Assembly (NCBI GenBank): GCA_012839565.1
Contig: DUMZ01000018.1
Location: 1-64,000, forward strand
Origin: Anaerolineaceae bacterium
Lineage (GTDB): Bacteria > Chloroflexota > Anaerolineae > Anaerolineales > Anaerolineaceae
Direction: 5' to 3'
DNA length: 64,000 nucleotides
Part shown: positions 54,018 to 62,395 of the stretch, piece after piece
How positions within the stretch are numbered: position 1 is the first letter of the stretch
Layout: each line of letters opens with the position of its first letter
Notes under the pieces: generated by a model
Seen by the model: only the letters and a program-made list of their open reading frames with translations
Databases searched by the model: none
What the model was told of the DNA's origin: nothing
Translations under genes and position numbers: made by a program

Positions 54018-55247
54018 ATGGAAAGACCAACTGAACCTGGCTTACTCAAACTCTTTAGGTACTTTGCCATCATTGGTGCCTTGTACTTCTTCGCGCGCTG
54101 GGTTTACGAAACGAGTATCGCCGATAACCAGATGATCATCTCTCAGACGGTATTTTTTATTCTGGTGCATGCATTCTTACTGGTTTATTTACTTATTCCG
54201 TGGCTTGAACATCAGCTAAAACATTATTATCTGCCCATTATCCTTGTGGTTTATACGGTTGCCATGGTTGTGGGAAGCACCCTTTACTTGTATGTTCCCA
54301 ACCGCACGATTATCGATTTCATAACCAACTCATACAGTCTGGTGCCGATACTCATTGTGCCTTTGGTCTTTATTGCCTGGCAATATGACCGCAAGCATGT
54401 ACTTACCTATACCATTTTCACCAATGTTTCTGATATCGCGATTGCCGTGGTGATCGCGCAAGGCATTTCGCTTGAAAACTTGCCTATTCTCTCCATGCCT
54501 ATCATCCGCGGTTTCGCGTTTGTGATGGTTGGCTTCGTGGTCAATCAGTTGAGCGATTCATCCCGCCGTCAAAAACATCGTCTTTTGCTCGCCAACGTGC
54601 AGTTGAGCCAGTACTCCAACACGCTTGAACATCTTGCCATCAGCCGTGAACGCAACCGTCTTGCGCGTGAATTGCACGATACCACCGCGCATACCTTAAG
54701 CGGCATTTCGGTGAACCTTGAAGCTCTGAAAACCATCGCGCCTGATGATAACCCAGAGATGCAAGAGATGATTTCCACCACATTAGAAACTGCCCGCCGT
54801 GGACTTAGCGAAACACGACGCGCGCTGAAGGATTTACGCGCTCAACCCCTTGAAGACCTTGGTTTGGAACTCGCCTTACGTCAGCTCATCGATTCGGTTG
54901 CTGAGCGTGCTGGTTTCAAAACGAATGTCAATGTTGATTCACCTTTGCCCTATTTGGCGCCAAATGTCGAGCAGGTTTTTTACCGCATCGCGCAGGAAAC
55001 ACTCGAGAATGTCTCGCGTCATGCCAACGCTTACATGGTTTTGGCAGAATTGCACGAAGAGGATGGTAAGCTAACCATGCTTATCCGGGACGATGGCAGG
55101 GGTTTTAATATGAACGACGTGAAAGATGAGGGGCACTTCGGTTTGAAAGGTATGCACGAGCGCGCCTTGACTATCGGTGCGGAACTCACGATTGAAAGCC
55201 AGCCTGGCAGAGGAACCAGCGTGCGGCTTAGTTGGGAGCGTTTTTAA
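54018..55247 (+). CDS. Sensor histidine kinase, NarL-partner type
   Basis: 409 residues. The first 190 are five or six membrane helices with short loops and no large sensor domain. Then comes HisKA_3 with the phospho-histidine in NRLARELHDTTAHTLSG. The ATPase domain has YRIAQETLENVSRHANA, RDDGRGFNM and GHFGLKGMHERA. Its stop overlaps the response-regulator ATG by one base. A TATCAT lies seven bases before the ATG with no ribosome site. Confidence 0.92.
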   Translation: MERPTEPGLLKLFRYFAIIGALYFFARWVYETSIADNQMIISQTVFFILVHAFLLVYLLIPWLEHQLKHYYLPIILVVYTVAMVVGSTLYLYVPNRTIIDFITNSYSLVPILIVPLVFIAWQYDRKHVLTYTIFTNVSDIAIAVVIAQGISLENLPILSMPIIRGFAFVMVGFVVNQLSDSSRRQKHRLLLANVQLSQYSNTLEHLAISRERNRLARELHDTTAHTLSGISVNLEALKTIAPDDNPEMQEMISTTLETARRGLSETRRALKDLRAQPLEDLGLELALRQLIDSVAERAGFKTNVNVDSPLPYLAPNVEQVFYRIAQETLENVSRHANAYMVLAELHEEDGKLTMLIRDDGRGFNMNDVKDEGHFGLKGMHERALTIGAELTIESQPGRGTSVRLSWERF

Positions 55248-55891
55248 TGATTAAAATTATTATTGCTGATGACCAGGAAATCGTGTGCGAGGGGCTAAAA
55301 AAGATATTACAAAGTGACCCTGAAATCAAGGTTATCGGCATTGCTAACAATGGGCAACAAGCCCTTGACCTTGTCCACCATCAAACACCTGACTTGGTGC
55401 TAATGGATTTGCAAATGCCCATTATGAACGGCGTGCAAGCCATTCGCCAACTGCGAAAAACGCATCCTGACCTTCCAGTAATCGTTTTAACAACCTATAT
55501 GGATGACAAGTGGCTTTTTGATGCTATAAGGGCTGGCGCAACCGGTTATTTGCTAAAGGATAGCCCTCGCCAGGAATTGATTGACGCCATCAAGGGCACG
55601 CTTTCCGGAAACGTTTATCTTGATCCGTCCGTAGCGCGCAAGGTGCTTGATTCAGTTGCTGCTTCGCCAGAGCCAATTGAATCGGATGAAGATTTTGACC
55701 TTTCCGAACGCGAGCGTGACATTCTGCAACTCTTAGTGGAGGGGCTTTCCAATGCGGAAATTGCGCATAGATTATACCTTTCAGAAGGCACCGTTCGTAA
55801 TTATTTAAGCAGTTTGTTTGTGAAATTAGATGTGTCTGACCGTACTCAAGCGGTAGTAGTGGCGTTAAGGCGCGGATTAGTGAGCTTGTAA
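55247..55891 (+). CDS. LuxR/NarL-family response regulator
   Basis: 214 residues from the ATG at 55247. Receiver domain: acidic pair in IIADDQEIV, phospho-Asp in LVLMDLQMP, Thr in VLTTYMDD, Lys in YLLKDSP. LuxR helix-turn-helix: LSERERDILQLLVEGLSNAE through LSEGTVRNYLSSLFVKL. Partner of the kinase before it. Its stop directly abuts the next gene (TAA then ATG). Confidence 0.94.
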   Translation: MIKIIIADDQEIVCEGLKKILQSDPEIKVIGIANNGQQALDLVHHQTPDLVLMDLQMPIMNGVQAIRQLRKTHPDLPVIVLTTYMDDKWLFDAIRAGATGYLLKDSPRQELIDAIKGTLSGNVYLDPSVARKVLDSVAASPEPIESDEDFDLSERERDILQLLVEGLSNAEIAHRLYLSEGTVRNYLSSLFVKLDVSDRTQAVVVALRRGLVSL

Positions 55892-57151
55892 ATGTTGCGC
55901 GTAGCCATTATAGGAGGCGGGCCATCTGGTATGATGGCGGCTATTGAGGCGGCCAAAGGCATTGGTAGGGGTATCCAAAGCGTAACTTTATTTGAACAAG
56001 AACCCAAACTCGGACGCAAGCTGGCGGTCACTGGGGCAGGGCGGTGTAATCTAAGCAATGATGGGGTACAGGCTTCAGCTTATCATGGGCCGGATATCGA
56101 CTGGATGGAAACCTTGCTGGAACGCTTCGCGGTAGAAGATCTTGAACGCGTACTCTATCGGCTGGGCATACCTATATATAAAACAGATGATGGTTGGTAC
56201 TATCCTCTTTCGCAAAGTGCGGCGTCGGTGGTGTCGATTTTGGAAGAGCGTTTAGTGGGGCAGGGTGTAACAATGCGCGTAGCCACTACTGTTAAACGGG
56301 TTTCTTATTCACAAGAGCGAAAATTTATACTTAGTTTCACAGATAATACAAGCGGACAAAACTACACCGAAGATTTCGACAAACTAATCGTGGCATCGGG
56401 TGGAAAATCTTACCCGGAACTAGGCGCGAAAGGTCGCTTTTTCTCGCAACTTGAAGCGCTTGGACATAGCATTAATCCCCTGTGTCCAGCTTTGGGGCCG
56501 ATTGATGTGCACCTGGGCAGCTTTACTGCTTTAAAAGGGCTGCGCTTTGATGCCCACACTGCTATTTATGACGGTGATGAGTGCCTGGGGCGCAGTTTTG
56601 GCAATCTCATCTTTACCAAAAATGGATTAAATGGGCCTGGCGTGATGAATCTTAGCCATCTTGTGAGCCAAAATCCAAAAAAGTCATTAGAACTGGAGCT
56701 CAATTTCATCGGTCAGTGGATTGAAGAACTTGCTGAAACGGCAACGGATGAAGCTAATCAGTCCAGCTTGCGTGCTTTACTCTTGCGCTATTTTACGCCT
56801 AAAGCGGTGGACTTTTTTATCAGTGAAACAGGGTTGAATCCCAACAAACAGGTTCAACAACTCACTGAAGCTGACTTCCAGCGCCTTTTCAAGACGCTGA
56901 GCATGGCACGATTCCCCATCACCGGAGCTGGCGACTATAGCAACAGCCAGCTTACCGCGGGTGGAGTGGCAACAGAAGAACTGGACCCATGCACGCTTGA
57001 ATCCAAAATTGTGCCCGGTTTGTTCATTGTTGGCGAGGCAATTGACGTATTTGGGCCGTGTGGGGGGTATAATCTACATATAGCGTTTGCTACTGCTTAT
57101 CTCGCGGGTAAAACACTCGCTGAATCAAACAATAAATTTAAGGAGACCTAA
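55892..57151 (+). CDS. BaiN/HI0933-family flavoprotein
   Basis: 419-residue FAD protein. N-terminal AIIGGGPSGMMAAIEA binds FAD, followed by the family signature KLGRKLAVTGAGRCNLSN. C-terminal AGGVATEEL and GLFIVGEAIDVFGPCGGYNL complete the pattern. The family includes BaiN-type reductases and many uncharacterised members; the substrate is unknown. No gap to the response regulator or to tnaA, so all four genes are probably one transcript. Confidence 0.88.
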   Translation: MLRVAIIGGGPSGMMAAIEAAKGIGRGIQSVTLFEQEPKLGRKLAVTGAGRCNLSNDGVQASAYHGPDIDWMETLLERFAVEDLERVLYRLGIPIYKTDDGWYYPLSQSAASVVSILEERLVGQGVTMRVATTVKRVSYSQERKFILSFTDNTSGQNYTEDFDKLIVASGGKSYPELGAKGRFFSQLEALGHSINPLCPALGPIDVHLGSFTALKGLRFDAHTAIYDGDECLGRSFGNLIFTKNGLNGPGVMNLSHLVSQNPKKSLELELNFIGQWIEELAETATDEANQSSLRALLLRYFTPKAVDFFISETGLNPNKQVQQLTEADFQRLFKTLSMARFPITGAGDYSNSQLTAGGVATEELDPCTLESKIVPGLFIVGEAIDVFGPCGGYNLHIAFATAYLAGKTLAESNNKFKET

Positions 57152-58531
57152 ATGACCATTCCATTCATCGAACCTTTCCGCATTAAAGTTGTGGAAAATA
57201 TCAAAATGACCACGCGCGAAGAACGCATCGAAGCTTTGAAAAATGCCAAATATAACGTATTTGCTCTTCCTGGCGCGGATGTTTTTATTGACCTGTTAAC
57301 TGACTCCGGCACTGGCGCGATGAGCGATGAACAATGGGCGGCGATGATGCGTGGCGATGAAGCTTACGCCGGCTCAAAGAGTTATTATCGTTTCGAGAAA
57401 GCCGTTCAGGATATTTTAGGCTTTCCTTATGTTCTGCCCACGCATCAGGGCCGTGGCGCTGAAGGTATGCTTTTTGGCGCTTTGGTTAAAGAAGGCCAAA
57501 CTGTGCCAAACAACCGTCACTTTGATACCACCATGGGCAATTTGCAGGTCATCGGCGCTAACCCCGTCGATTTACCTGTGGAAGAATCAGAAGACTCTGA
57601 CTTAATCGCGCCTTTCAAAGGCAATATGGACCTGGTAAAACTTGAAGAACTCATCAAACGTGTTGGCGTAGAAAACATTCCTATCGGTATGCTGACCATC
57701 ACCAACAACTCTGCTGCAGGTCAACCAGTATCTATGGATAACATTCGTGGCACTTCTGAAATTTATAAGAAATATGGCATTCCATTCTTTATCGATGCCT
57801 GTCGTTTTGCTGAAAATGCCTGGTTTATCAAACTTCGTGATCCAAAATACAAGGATGTCCCCGTACGTGAAATCGTGCGCGAAATGTTCTCGTATGCTGA
57901 TGGCTGTACGATGAGCTCCAAAAAAGATGCCATTGTTAACATCGGTGGTTTTGTGGCATTCCGCGACAAAGAACTGAAGGGCAAAATTGGCGCGAACCTG
58001 ATTGTGCACGAAGGCTATTTGACCTATGGCGGATTGGCCGGACGCGACCTGGACGCTTTGGCTGTTGGCTTGTATGAAGGTACTGATGAAGAGTACCTAA
58101 ACTATCGCGAAGCGCACACACGCTATCTGGGCGAAGTCTTGAGCGCGGCAGGTTTGCCGGTTTACAAACCCACCGGTGGCCATGCGGTGTATGTGGACGC
58201 GGGTAAGGCTTTGCCATGGATTCCACCTTCACAGTTCCCGGCGGTCGCGCTGGCTAACGCCTTATACATTGAGGGCGGTATCCGCACGGTCGAAATCGGC
58301 AGCCTGATGTTTGAACATACCGACCCCGAAACGGGTGAGCAAGTTTACTCGCCGCTTGAACTCTTGCGCTTTACGATTCCTCGCCGTGTCTACACGCGTA
58401 GCCATTTAGACTTTATTGGCGAAGTTGCCAAACGCGTGATGGAAAACCCGAAAGACATCAAAGGCTTGCGCGTAACATGGGCACCAGAAGTTTTGCGTCA
58501 CTTCATGGCGGAACTTGAGGAAGTGGAATAG
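57152..58531 (+). CDS. tnaA: Tryptophanase
   Basis: PLP lyase splitting L-tryptophan to indole, pyruvate and ammonia. 459 residues. Family markers: EPFRIKVVENIKMTTREER, FIDLLTDSGTGAMSD, PTHQGRGAEG, and the PLP lysine pair in MSSKKDAIVNIGG (about 257-258). Tyrosine phenol-lyase is the close alternative. It carries Arg in its SMERG motif, whereas here the site reads TVEIGS, as in tryptophanase. AGGAG lies eight bases before the ATG. No TnaC-like leader is seen, which fits its internal operon place. Confidence 0.9.
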   Translation: MTIPFIEPFRIKVVENIKMTTREERIEALKNAKYNVFALPGADVFIDLLTDSGTGAMSDEQWAAMMRGDEAYAGSKSYYRFEKAVQDILGFPYVLPTHQGRGAEGMLFGALVKEGQTVPNNRHFDTTMGNLQVIGANPVDLPVEESEDSDLIAPFKGNMDLVKLEELIKRVGVENIPIGMLTITNNSAAGQPVSMDNIRGTSEIYKKYGIPFFIDACRFAENAWFIKLRDPKYKDVPVREIVREMFSYADGCTMSSKKDAIVNIGGFVAFRDKELKGKIGANLIVHEGYLTYGGLAGRDLDALAVGLYEGTDEEYLNYREAHTRYLGEVLSAAGLPVYKPTGGHAVYVDAGKALPWIPPSQFPAVALANALYIEGGIRTVEIGSLMFEHTDPETGEQVYSPLELLRFTIPRRVYTRSHLDFIGEVAKRVMENPKDIKGLRVTWAPEVLRHFMAELEEVE

Positions 58532-58578
58532 CAACTAAAAACCATTACTTTTGGAAATAGAGTTTTAAATTGTAGGAT

Positions 58579-58608
58579 TTATAGGGCTTGTGAGAACGAG
58601 CCCTATAA
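58579..58608 (+). terminator. Hairpin after tnaA
   Basis: TTATAGGGCT and AGCCCTATAA form a perfect 10-bp stem with a 10-base loop, 47 bases after the stop. There is no T-run, so it may be an RNA-stabilising hairpin rather than an intrinsic terminator. Confidence 0.5.
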
Positions 58609-58693
58609 TGATGTGCTTGTATATGTCTAAGCTCCTATACGTCACTAAGGTCATATTTTTTGAGCGTATAGCGTATAATCTGGTTTAATAACT

Positions 58694-60067
58694 ATGCTTA
58701 CACGATTAAAAACATTCGTAAAAAATCAATTTGCCATTCGACCTGAGGATAACGTGCATCCTGAGGTCGCGCGCTTGTTTAAGCATAATGCCATTGTTAA
58801 TACTTTTGATATTTGCTTTTTCTTTATGGCGGACAGTTTTTGGGCGATTAATACCATCATGCCTGTTTTTGCGGCAACGCTAACTGACTCGCCATTTATC
58901 ATTGGGCTGATGCCCGCTATCGTCAATGCGGGTTGGTTCTTGCCACAAATGTTTATGGCCAAGCGTGTTTCCGAGATGCCTGAAGTGGTAACTTTTGGCA
59001 AGCGAATGGCGCGTTTGGAACGCATTCCATACGTCTTCTTTATCATTTTGGCATTGTTGCTGCCTGTTATCGGCAATAAGATTGGTCTTATTGCGTTGAT
59101 ATTGGTGATGATTTGGCGTGGCGTTGGTGGTGGGATGTCAGCTTTACCCTGGCAAGAAACCATGGCGCGGGTCATTCCGCTTTCGCATCGCGCGCGGTTC
59201 TTTGGCTTTTCGCGCGTCATAGGACAGCTATTCGGCGTTGTGGGGTCGGCAATCATGGCACTCATTTTAGCGCGCGTGGACTATCCATATAATTACGCCC
59301 TGGGTTTTGGCGTTGCGGTCGTCATTCAATGGGTTTCTTATGCCTTCTACCATCAAAACCGTGAACCCGATATAAACATACCGCAGGTCCAAGATGAGCA
59401 AAGCAATGCCACAATGGCAATAAGGCAGAATACGTCTGCTGACGCACATGACGCACCTATACCTGGCGTTATGGAAATCCTACGCAAGGACAGGAATTTC
59501 AGGCTTTATATCATCGCGCGGGCTTTATCATTTTTAGGCAATATGGCAACAGCTTTTATTGCGGTTTATGCCATTCAAACTTTCAACTTAAATGACGAAC
59601 AAGCTGCTATTTTTACAGGCGTGCTATTTGCAGCAGGAATCTTTGGCTACGCCTTATGGGGTGCAATTGGCGATCGTATCGGTCCCAAGAAAATCGTGAC
59701 CTATTCTTTTGTGGCATGGGCAATCGCCTTGCTTATTGCTATTTTTACGAATACAGTCTGGGTTTATTATCTCGTTTTTGTTTTCTTTGGGATCTACTCC
59801 GCGGGCATTGGTGTAGGGGACTCAATGTTAATTATGGAGCTTAGTGATGACAGACTGCGTCCAACGTACTTAGGTATGGCACGCACGCTGACAGGTGCCT
59901 TTTTATTGCTTGCCCCAGTTTTGGCAGGTTGGCTGGTTTATGAATACAGCTATAATCTTATGTTTTGGATAGCACTGGCATTCACGCTGGTCAGCACCGT
60001 GCTGATGGCTCAAGTGCGAGACTTTCCGCGGGGTAAGCGCGTATTAACCAAGGATGGTGATGTGTAA
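58694..60067 (+). CDS. MFS transporter
   Basis: 457 residues, 12 predicted helices, with a central hydrophilic loop (about 225-260). The segment MVIWRGVGGGMSALPWQETMARV-like and GALWGAIGDRIGPKKIVTYS (motif A form in the second half) place it in the major facilitator superfamily. Substrate unknown. It has its own -10-like TATAAT at 58674-58679 and follows tnaA in the same direction. Confidence 0.87.
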   Translation: MLTRLKTFVKNQFAIRPEDNVHPEVARLFKHNAIVNTFDICFFFMADSFWAINTIMPVFAATLTDSPFIIGLMPAIVNAGWFLPQMFMAKRVSEMPEVVTFGKRMARLERIPYVFFIILALLLPVIGNKIGLIALILVMIWRGVGGGMSALPWQETMARVIPLSHRARFFGFSRVIGQLFGVVGSAIMALILARVDYPYNYALGFGVAVVIQWVSYAFYHQNREPDINIPQVQDEQSNATMAIRQNTSADAHDAPIPGVMEILRKDRNFRLYIIARALSFLGNMATAFIAVYAIQTFNLNDEQAAIFTGVLFAAGIFGYALWGAIGDRIGPKKIVTYSFVAWAIALLIAIFTNTVWVYYLVFVFFGIYSAGIGVGDSMLIMELSDDRLRPTYLGMARTLTGAFLLLAPVLAGWLVYEYSYNLMFWIALAFTLVSTVLMAQVRDFPRGKRVLTKDGDV

Positions 60068-60144
60068 AATATTTACACAAGTTTCATAACTACCTTACAG
60101 AATTCGAGTAAAATAAAATACATAATATTAAAAAGGAGTTCGGA

Positions 60145-60597
60145 ATGAAATGTAATAATTGTCAATTCGAGAATGCACCTGGCGCGACAGCTTGCGCGCA
60201 GTGTGGAAACCCATTGCCAGTCCCCCAACAAGGTGGCTATACCCAGCAGGGTTACGCGGCACCACCACAGTACGGATATCGCCGTATGCCAGTAAACTGC
60301 CAGGTTTGTGGCGCAATGAACCCACCCGGAACCACCGTTTGCGAAAAATGCTACGCTGCTACTGATCCCAACGCGGTTTACAGTGACAAAAACCGCACGA
60401 CCGCACTGGTTTTGGCTCTCTTGCTTGGAATCGTTGGCGGTCATCGCTTTTACGTAGGCAAGACGGGTATGGGTATTTTGTATATCTTTACCGGTGGCTT
60501 GTTTGGTATCGGTGTTTTGGTGGATGTCATCAAAATCATCACCGGTGATTCCAGAGACAGCAACGGTTATCCCCTGCGTAAAGGTTGCTTTATCTAA
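60145..60597 (+). CDS. Zinc-ribbon and TM2-domain membrane protein
   Basis: 150 residues. Two zinc ribbons: CNNCQFENAPGATACAQCG (residues 3-21) and CQVCGAMNPPGTTVCEKC (about 52-69), joined by a Pro/Gln/Gly/Tyr-rich stretch. The C-terminal TM2 domain is a two-helix hairpin with GIVGGHRFYVGKTGMGILYI. AAGGAG precedes the ATG. Function unknown; TM2 proteins are common and often tied to stress. Confidence 0.85.
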   Translation: MKCNNCQFENAPGATACAQCGNPLPVPQQGGYTQQGYAAPPQYGYRRMPVNCQVCGAMNPPGTTVCEKCYAATDPNAVYSDKNRTTALVLALLLGIVGGHRFYVGKTGMGILYIFTGGLFGIGVLVDVIKIITGDSRDSNGYPLRKGCFI

Positions 60598-60625
60598 ACC
60601 ATTACCCTTTCTTTGATTAAGTTTG

Positions 60626-60653
60626 CCACGTCGCTGTAATTGAGGCGACGTGG
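60626..60653 (+). terminator. Hairpin after the TM2 gene
   Basis: CCACGTCGC and GCGACGTGG around a 10-base loop, 28 bases after the stop; no T-run. Confidence 0.5.
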
Positions 60654-60820
60654 TGCATTTAAGGCATTAATTATCGCGAAAAAGGACTTTTATTTTTAAC
60701 AGAGCGCATTCTGCGCGTTCATAATGGCCAAATTGAGTGAATAATTACCGAATGTTTGCTAAATATGTAAATTGATGATTGAAACACTGAGAGCACACTT
60801 TTACGATACTTATAACTATC

Positions 60821-60840
60821 GAGAACTGATATTCTCATAA
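60821..60840. repeat. Distal recombinase-site-like repeat
   Basis: GAGAACTGATATTCTCATAA. The last 12 bases, ATATTCTCATAA (60829-60840), are the exact reverse complement of TTATGAGAATAT at 61124-61135, next to the recombinase start. Confidence 0.5.
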
Positions 60841-61114
60841 CTAATAATTATTGTATTTTGATAATCTCTGCATATAAAAAATGGCTGGTAAACTACTTAA
60901 ATAAGTCACCGCCCTGTTATCTATGGATTTTAATTTTGCTGGAAATCATGTTCATGCTTCCGCAGCCCTTCAAAAAATAATGACAAAACAACACTAACTT
61001 GTATAAAGAGTTCGTTCGTTGTCTCTGCTGACCACATCTTAGAACTTTGCCGAAATGCAGATTGAGAAATCTTACCTTAATATCACGAAGAAAGTGGCCA
61101 AGATCGTTTTACAG

Positions 61115-61148
61115 TATAATACCTTATGAGAATATTATTCTCTAAAGG
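61115..61148 (+). promoter_or_regulatory. Promoter and 27-bp imperfect palindrome of the recombinase gene
   Basis: TATAAT at 61115-61120, then CCTTATGAGAATA (61122-61134) facing TATTCTCTAAAGG (61136-61148), 11 of 13 arm positions matching. It covers the expected transcription start and the ribosome site (AAAGG), so binding would repress. It could also be the recombinase's own DNA site. Confidence 0.55.
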
Positions 61149-61156
61149 CATATAGT

Positions 61157-62131
61157 ATGACTAAGAAGACGCAACTCATCACCCTGACTGGCGAGGAGCT
61201 TATCCGCAACCCTGAAGACCCCTGCCCCACCACAGCTTATCTGGCGACTCTTAGTGAATCCGGTGCGCGAACGCAACGTACCGCGCTCAACAATCTGGCT
61301 TATATGTTTTCGGATGGCAAAATTGAAGACGCCACAAAATTTCCATGGCACAACCTGCGCTACGAACACAGCAATAGCTTGCCCGCTCATATGCTTGAAA
61401 TCGGCTATGCCAAAGCCAGCGTCAATAAACACCTGGTTGCTCTGCGACGGGTTCTTGCCGAAGCTTATCGCCTGGAATTGTTTGTAGACCATAACGACTA
61501 CTATCGCGCTGTTTCTGTACGTTCTCTGCGCCACGAAAGCATACCCCGTGGGCGAAAACTGGAACAATCCGAATTAGACGCGCTTGTACGCGCTTGCCTG
61601 GCACAAACCAAGAATCCCGCTCTTGCCACACGCGATGCCACCATCATCAGCGTGCTTTACGCCACGGGAATGCGTCGCCAGGAACTGGTCACGCTCAATC
61701 TCGCCGATTTTGACGCGCGCGAAGGCAAACTGCGTCTGACAGGCAAAGGTTCCAAGCAACGTGAAGTTTTTATTTCGGAAGATGTGGTCAGCGCGATTGA
61801 AGCCTGGCTTGTTCACCGTGGCAGGCAACTGGGGCCCCTTTTCACCCGCATTTCAAAAAGTGGAAAAGTGTCAATCAAGCGTTTGAGCGCACAAGCCATT
61901 TACTTGATTCTGCAAACTCGCCAAAAACAAGCGGGTATTGCACCGTTTAGTCCACATGATATTCGGCGCACGACGATTACCGACATGCTAAGCGCGGATG
62001 TTGATGTGCTTACGGTGTCAGCCATCGCTGGACATGCCAGCGCAGATACCACGCGTCGTTACGACAAGCGTGGCGATGAAAGCAAACGCGAAGCCGCCCA
62101 AAAAATTCAATCGCCTTTTAAAGGGCATTAA
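61157..62131 (+). CDS. Tyrosine recombinase (XerC/D-like)
   Basis: 324 residues. N-terminal SAM-like core-binding domain, then the catalytic domain with all expected residues: Arg in YATGMRRQELVTL, Lys in TGKGSKQREVF, His-x-x-Arg in SPHDIRRT, His in AGHASADTT and the tyrosine in RRYDKRG. Complete and probably active. It could be the chromosomal Xer protein or an integrase; it has no other mobile-element genes next to it. Confidence 0.9.
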   Translation: MTKKTQLITLTGEELIRNPEDPCPTTAYLATLSESGARTQRTALNNLAYMFSDGKIEDATKFPWHNLRYEHSNSLPAHMLEIGYAKASVNKHLVALRRVLAEAYRLELFVDHNDYYRAVSVRSLRHESIPRGRKLEQSELDALVRACLAQTKNPALATRDATIISVLYATGMRRQELVTLNLADFDAREGKLRLTGKGSKQREVFISEDVVSAIEAWLVHRGRQLGPLFTRISKSGKVSIKRLSAQAIYLILQTRQKQAGIAPFSPHDIRRTTITDMLSADVDVLTVSAIAGHASADTTRRYDKRGDESKREAAQKIQSPFKGH

Positions 62132-62142
62132 GGAAAAGCTAA

Positions 62143-62373
62143 TTATTCGTTTGGTTTACTGCTAAATAATTCCTCGATGTCCTCACCCATCTTTTTGAAG
62201 GTGCTTTTCATTTCCTCACCGAACTTTTTAATCTTCGGGTCGTTCTTGCCTTCGTTCCAGGCTTTTTCAAAAGAATCTCCGACGTCTGAAAAGCTTTGTT
62301 TCAGTTCGGCCATTAAATTCTTAGCCCAGTTAGGGTCAAATTCTTTTTCGTCGTTTTCGGGTTTATGATCCAT
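62143..62373 (-). CDS. Small charged protein, unknown
   Basis: 76 residues from the ATG at 62373 with AAGGAGAAAT in front; a longer frame to 62589 runs back through orr in another frame and is spurious. Very rich in Lys and Glu, probably one or two amphipathic helices (AKNLMAELKQSFSDVGDSFE, KSTFKKMGEDIEELF). No family recognised. It lies 22 bases after orr, likely on its transcript. Confidence 0.7.
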   Translation of the reverse strand: MDHKPENDEKEFDPNWAKNLMAELKQSFSDVGDSFEKAWNEGKNDPKIKKFGEEMKSTFKKMGEDIEELFSSKPNE

Positions 62374-62395
62374 ATTTCTCCTTGTCAGACTTTTA

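Larger units (their letters stand above)
60598..61156. other. 559-base AT-rich gap before the recombinase gene
   Basis: No gene visible. Contains the hairpin at 60626-60653 and two related palindromic sites (60821-60840 and 61122-61148) described separately. No tRNA was found that could mark an attachment site. Confidence 0.5.

Noticed and set aside
57152..58531. Tyrosine phenol-lyase instead of tryptophanase
   Set aside because: The residue region that holds the phenol-lyase Arg (SMERG) reads TVEIGS here, as in tryptophanase.
61157..62131. Integrase of an integrated element spanning 39-62 kb
   Set aside because: No tRNA, no flanking direct repeats and no other mobile genes were found, and ordinary metabolic genes fill the space between.
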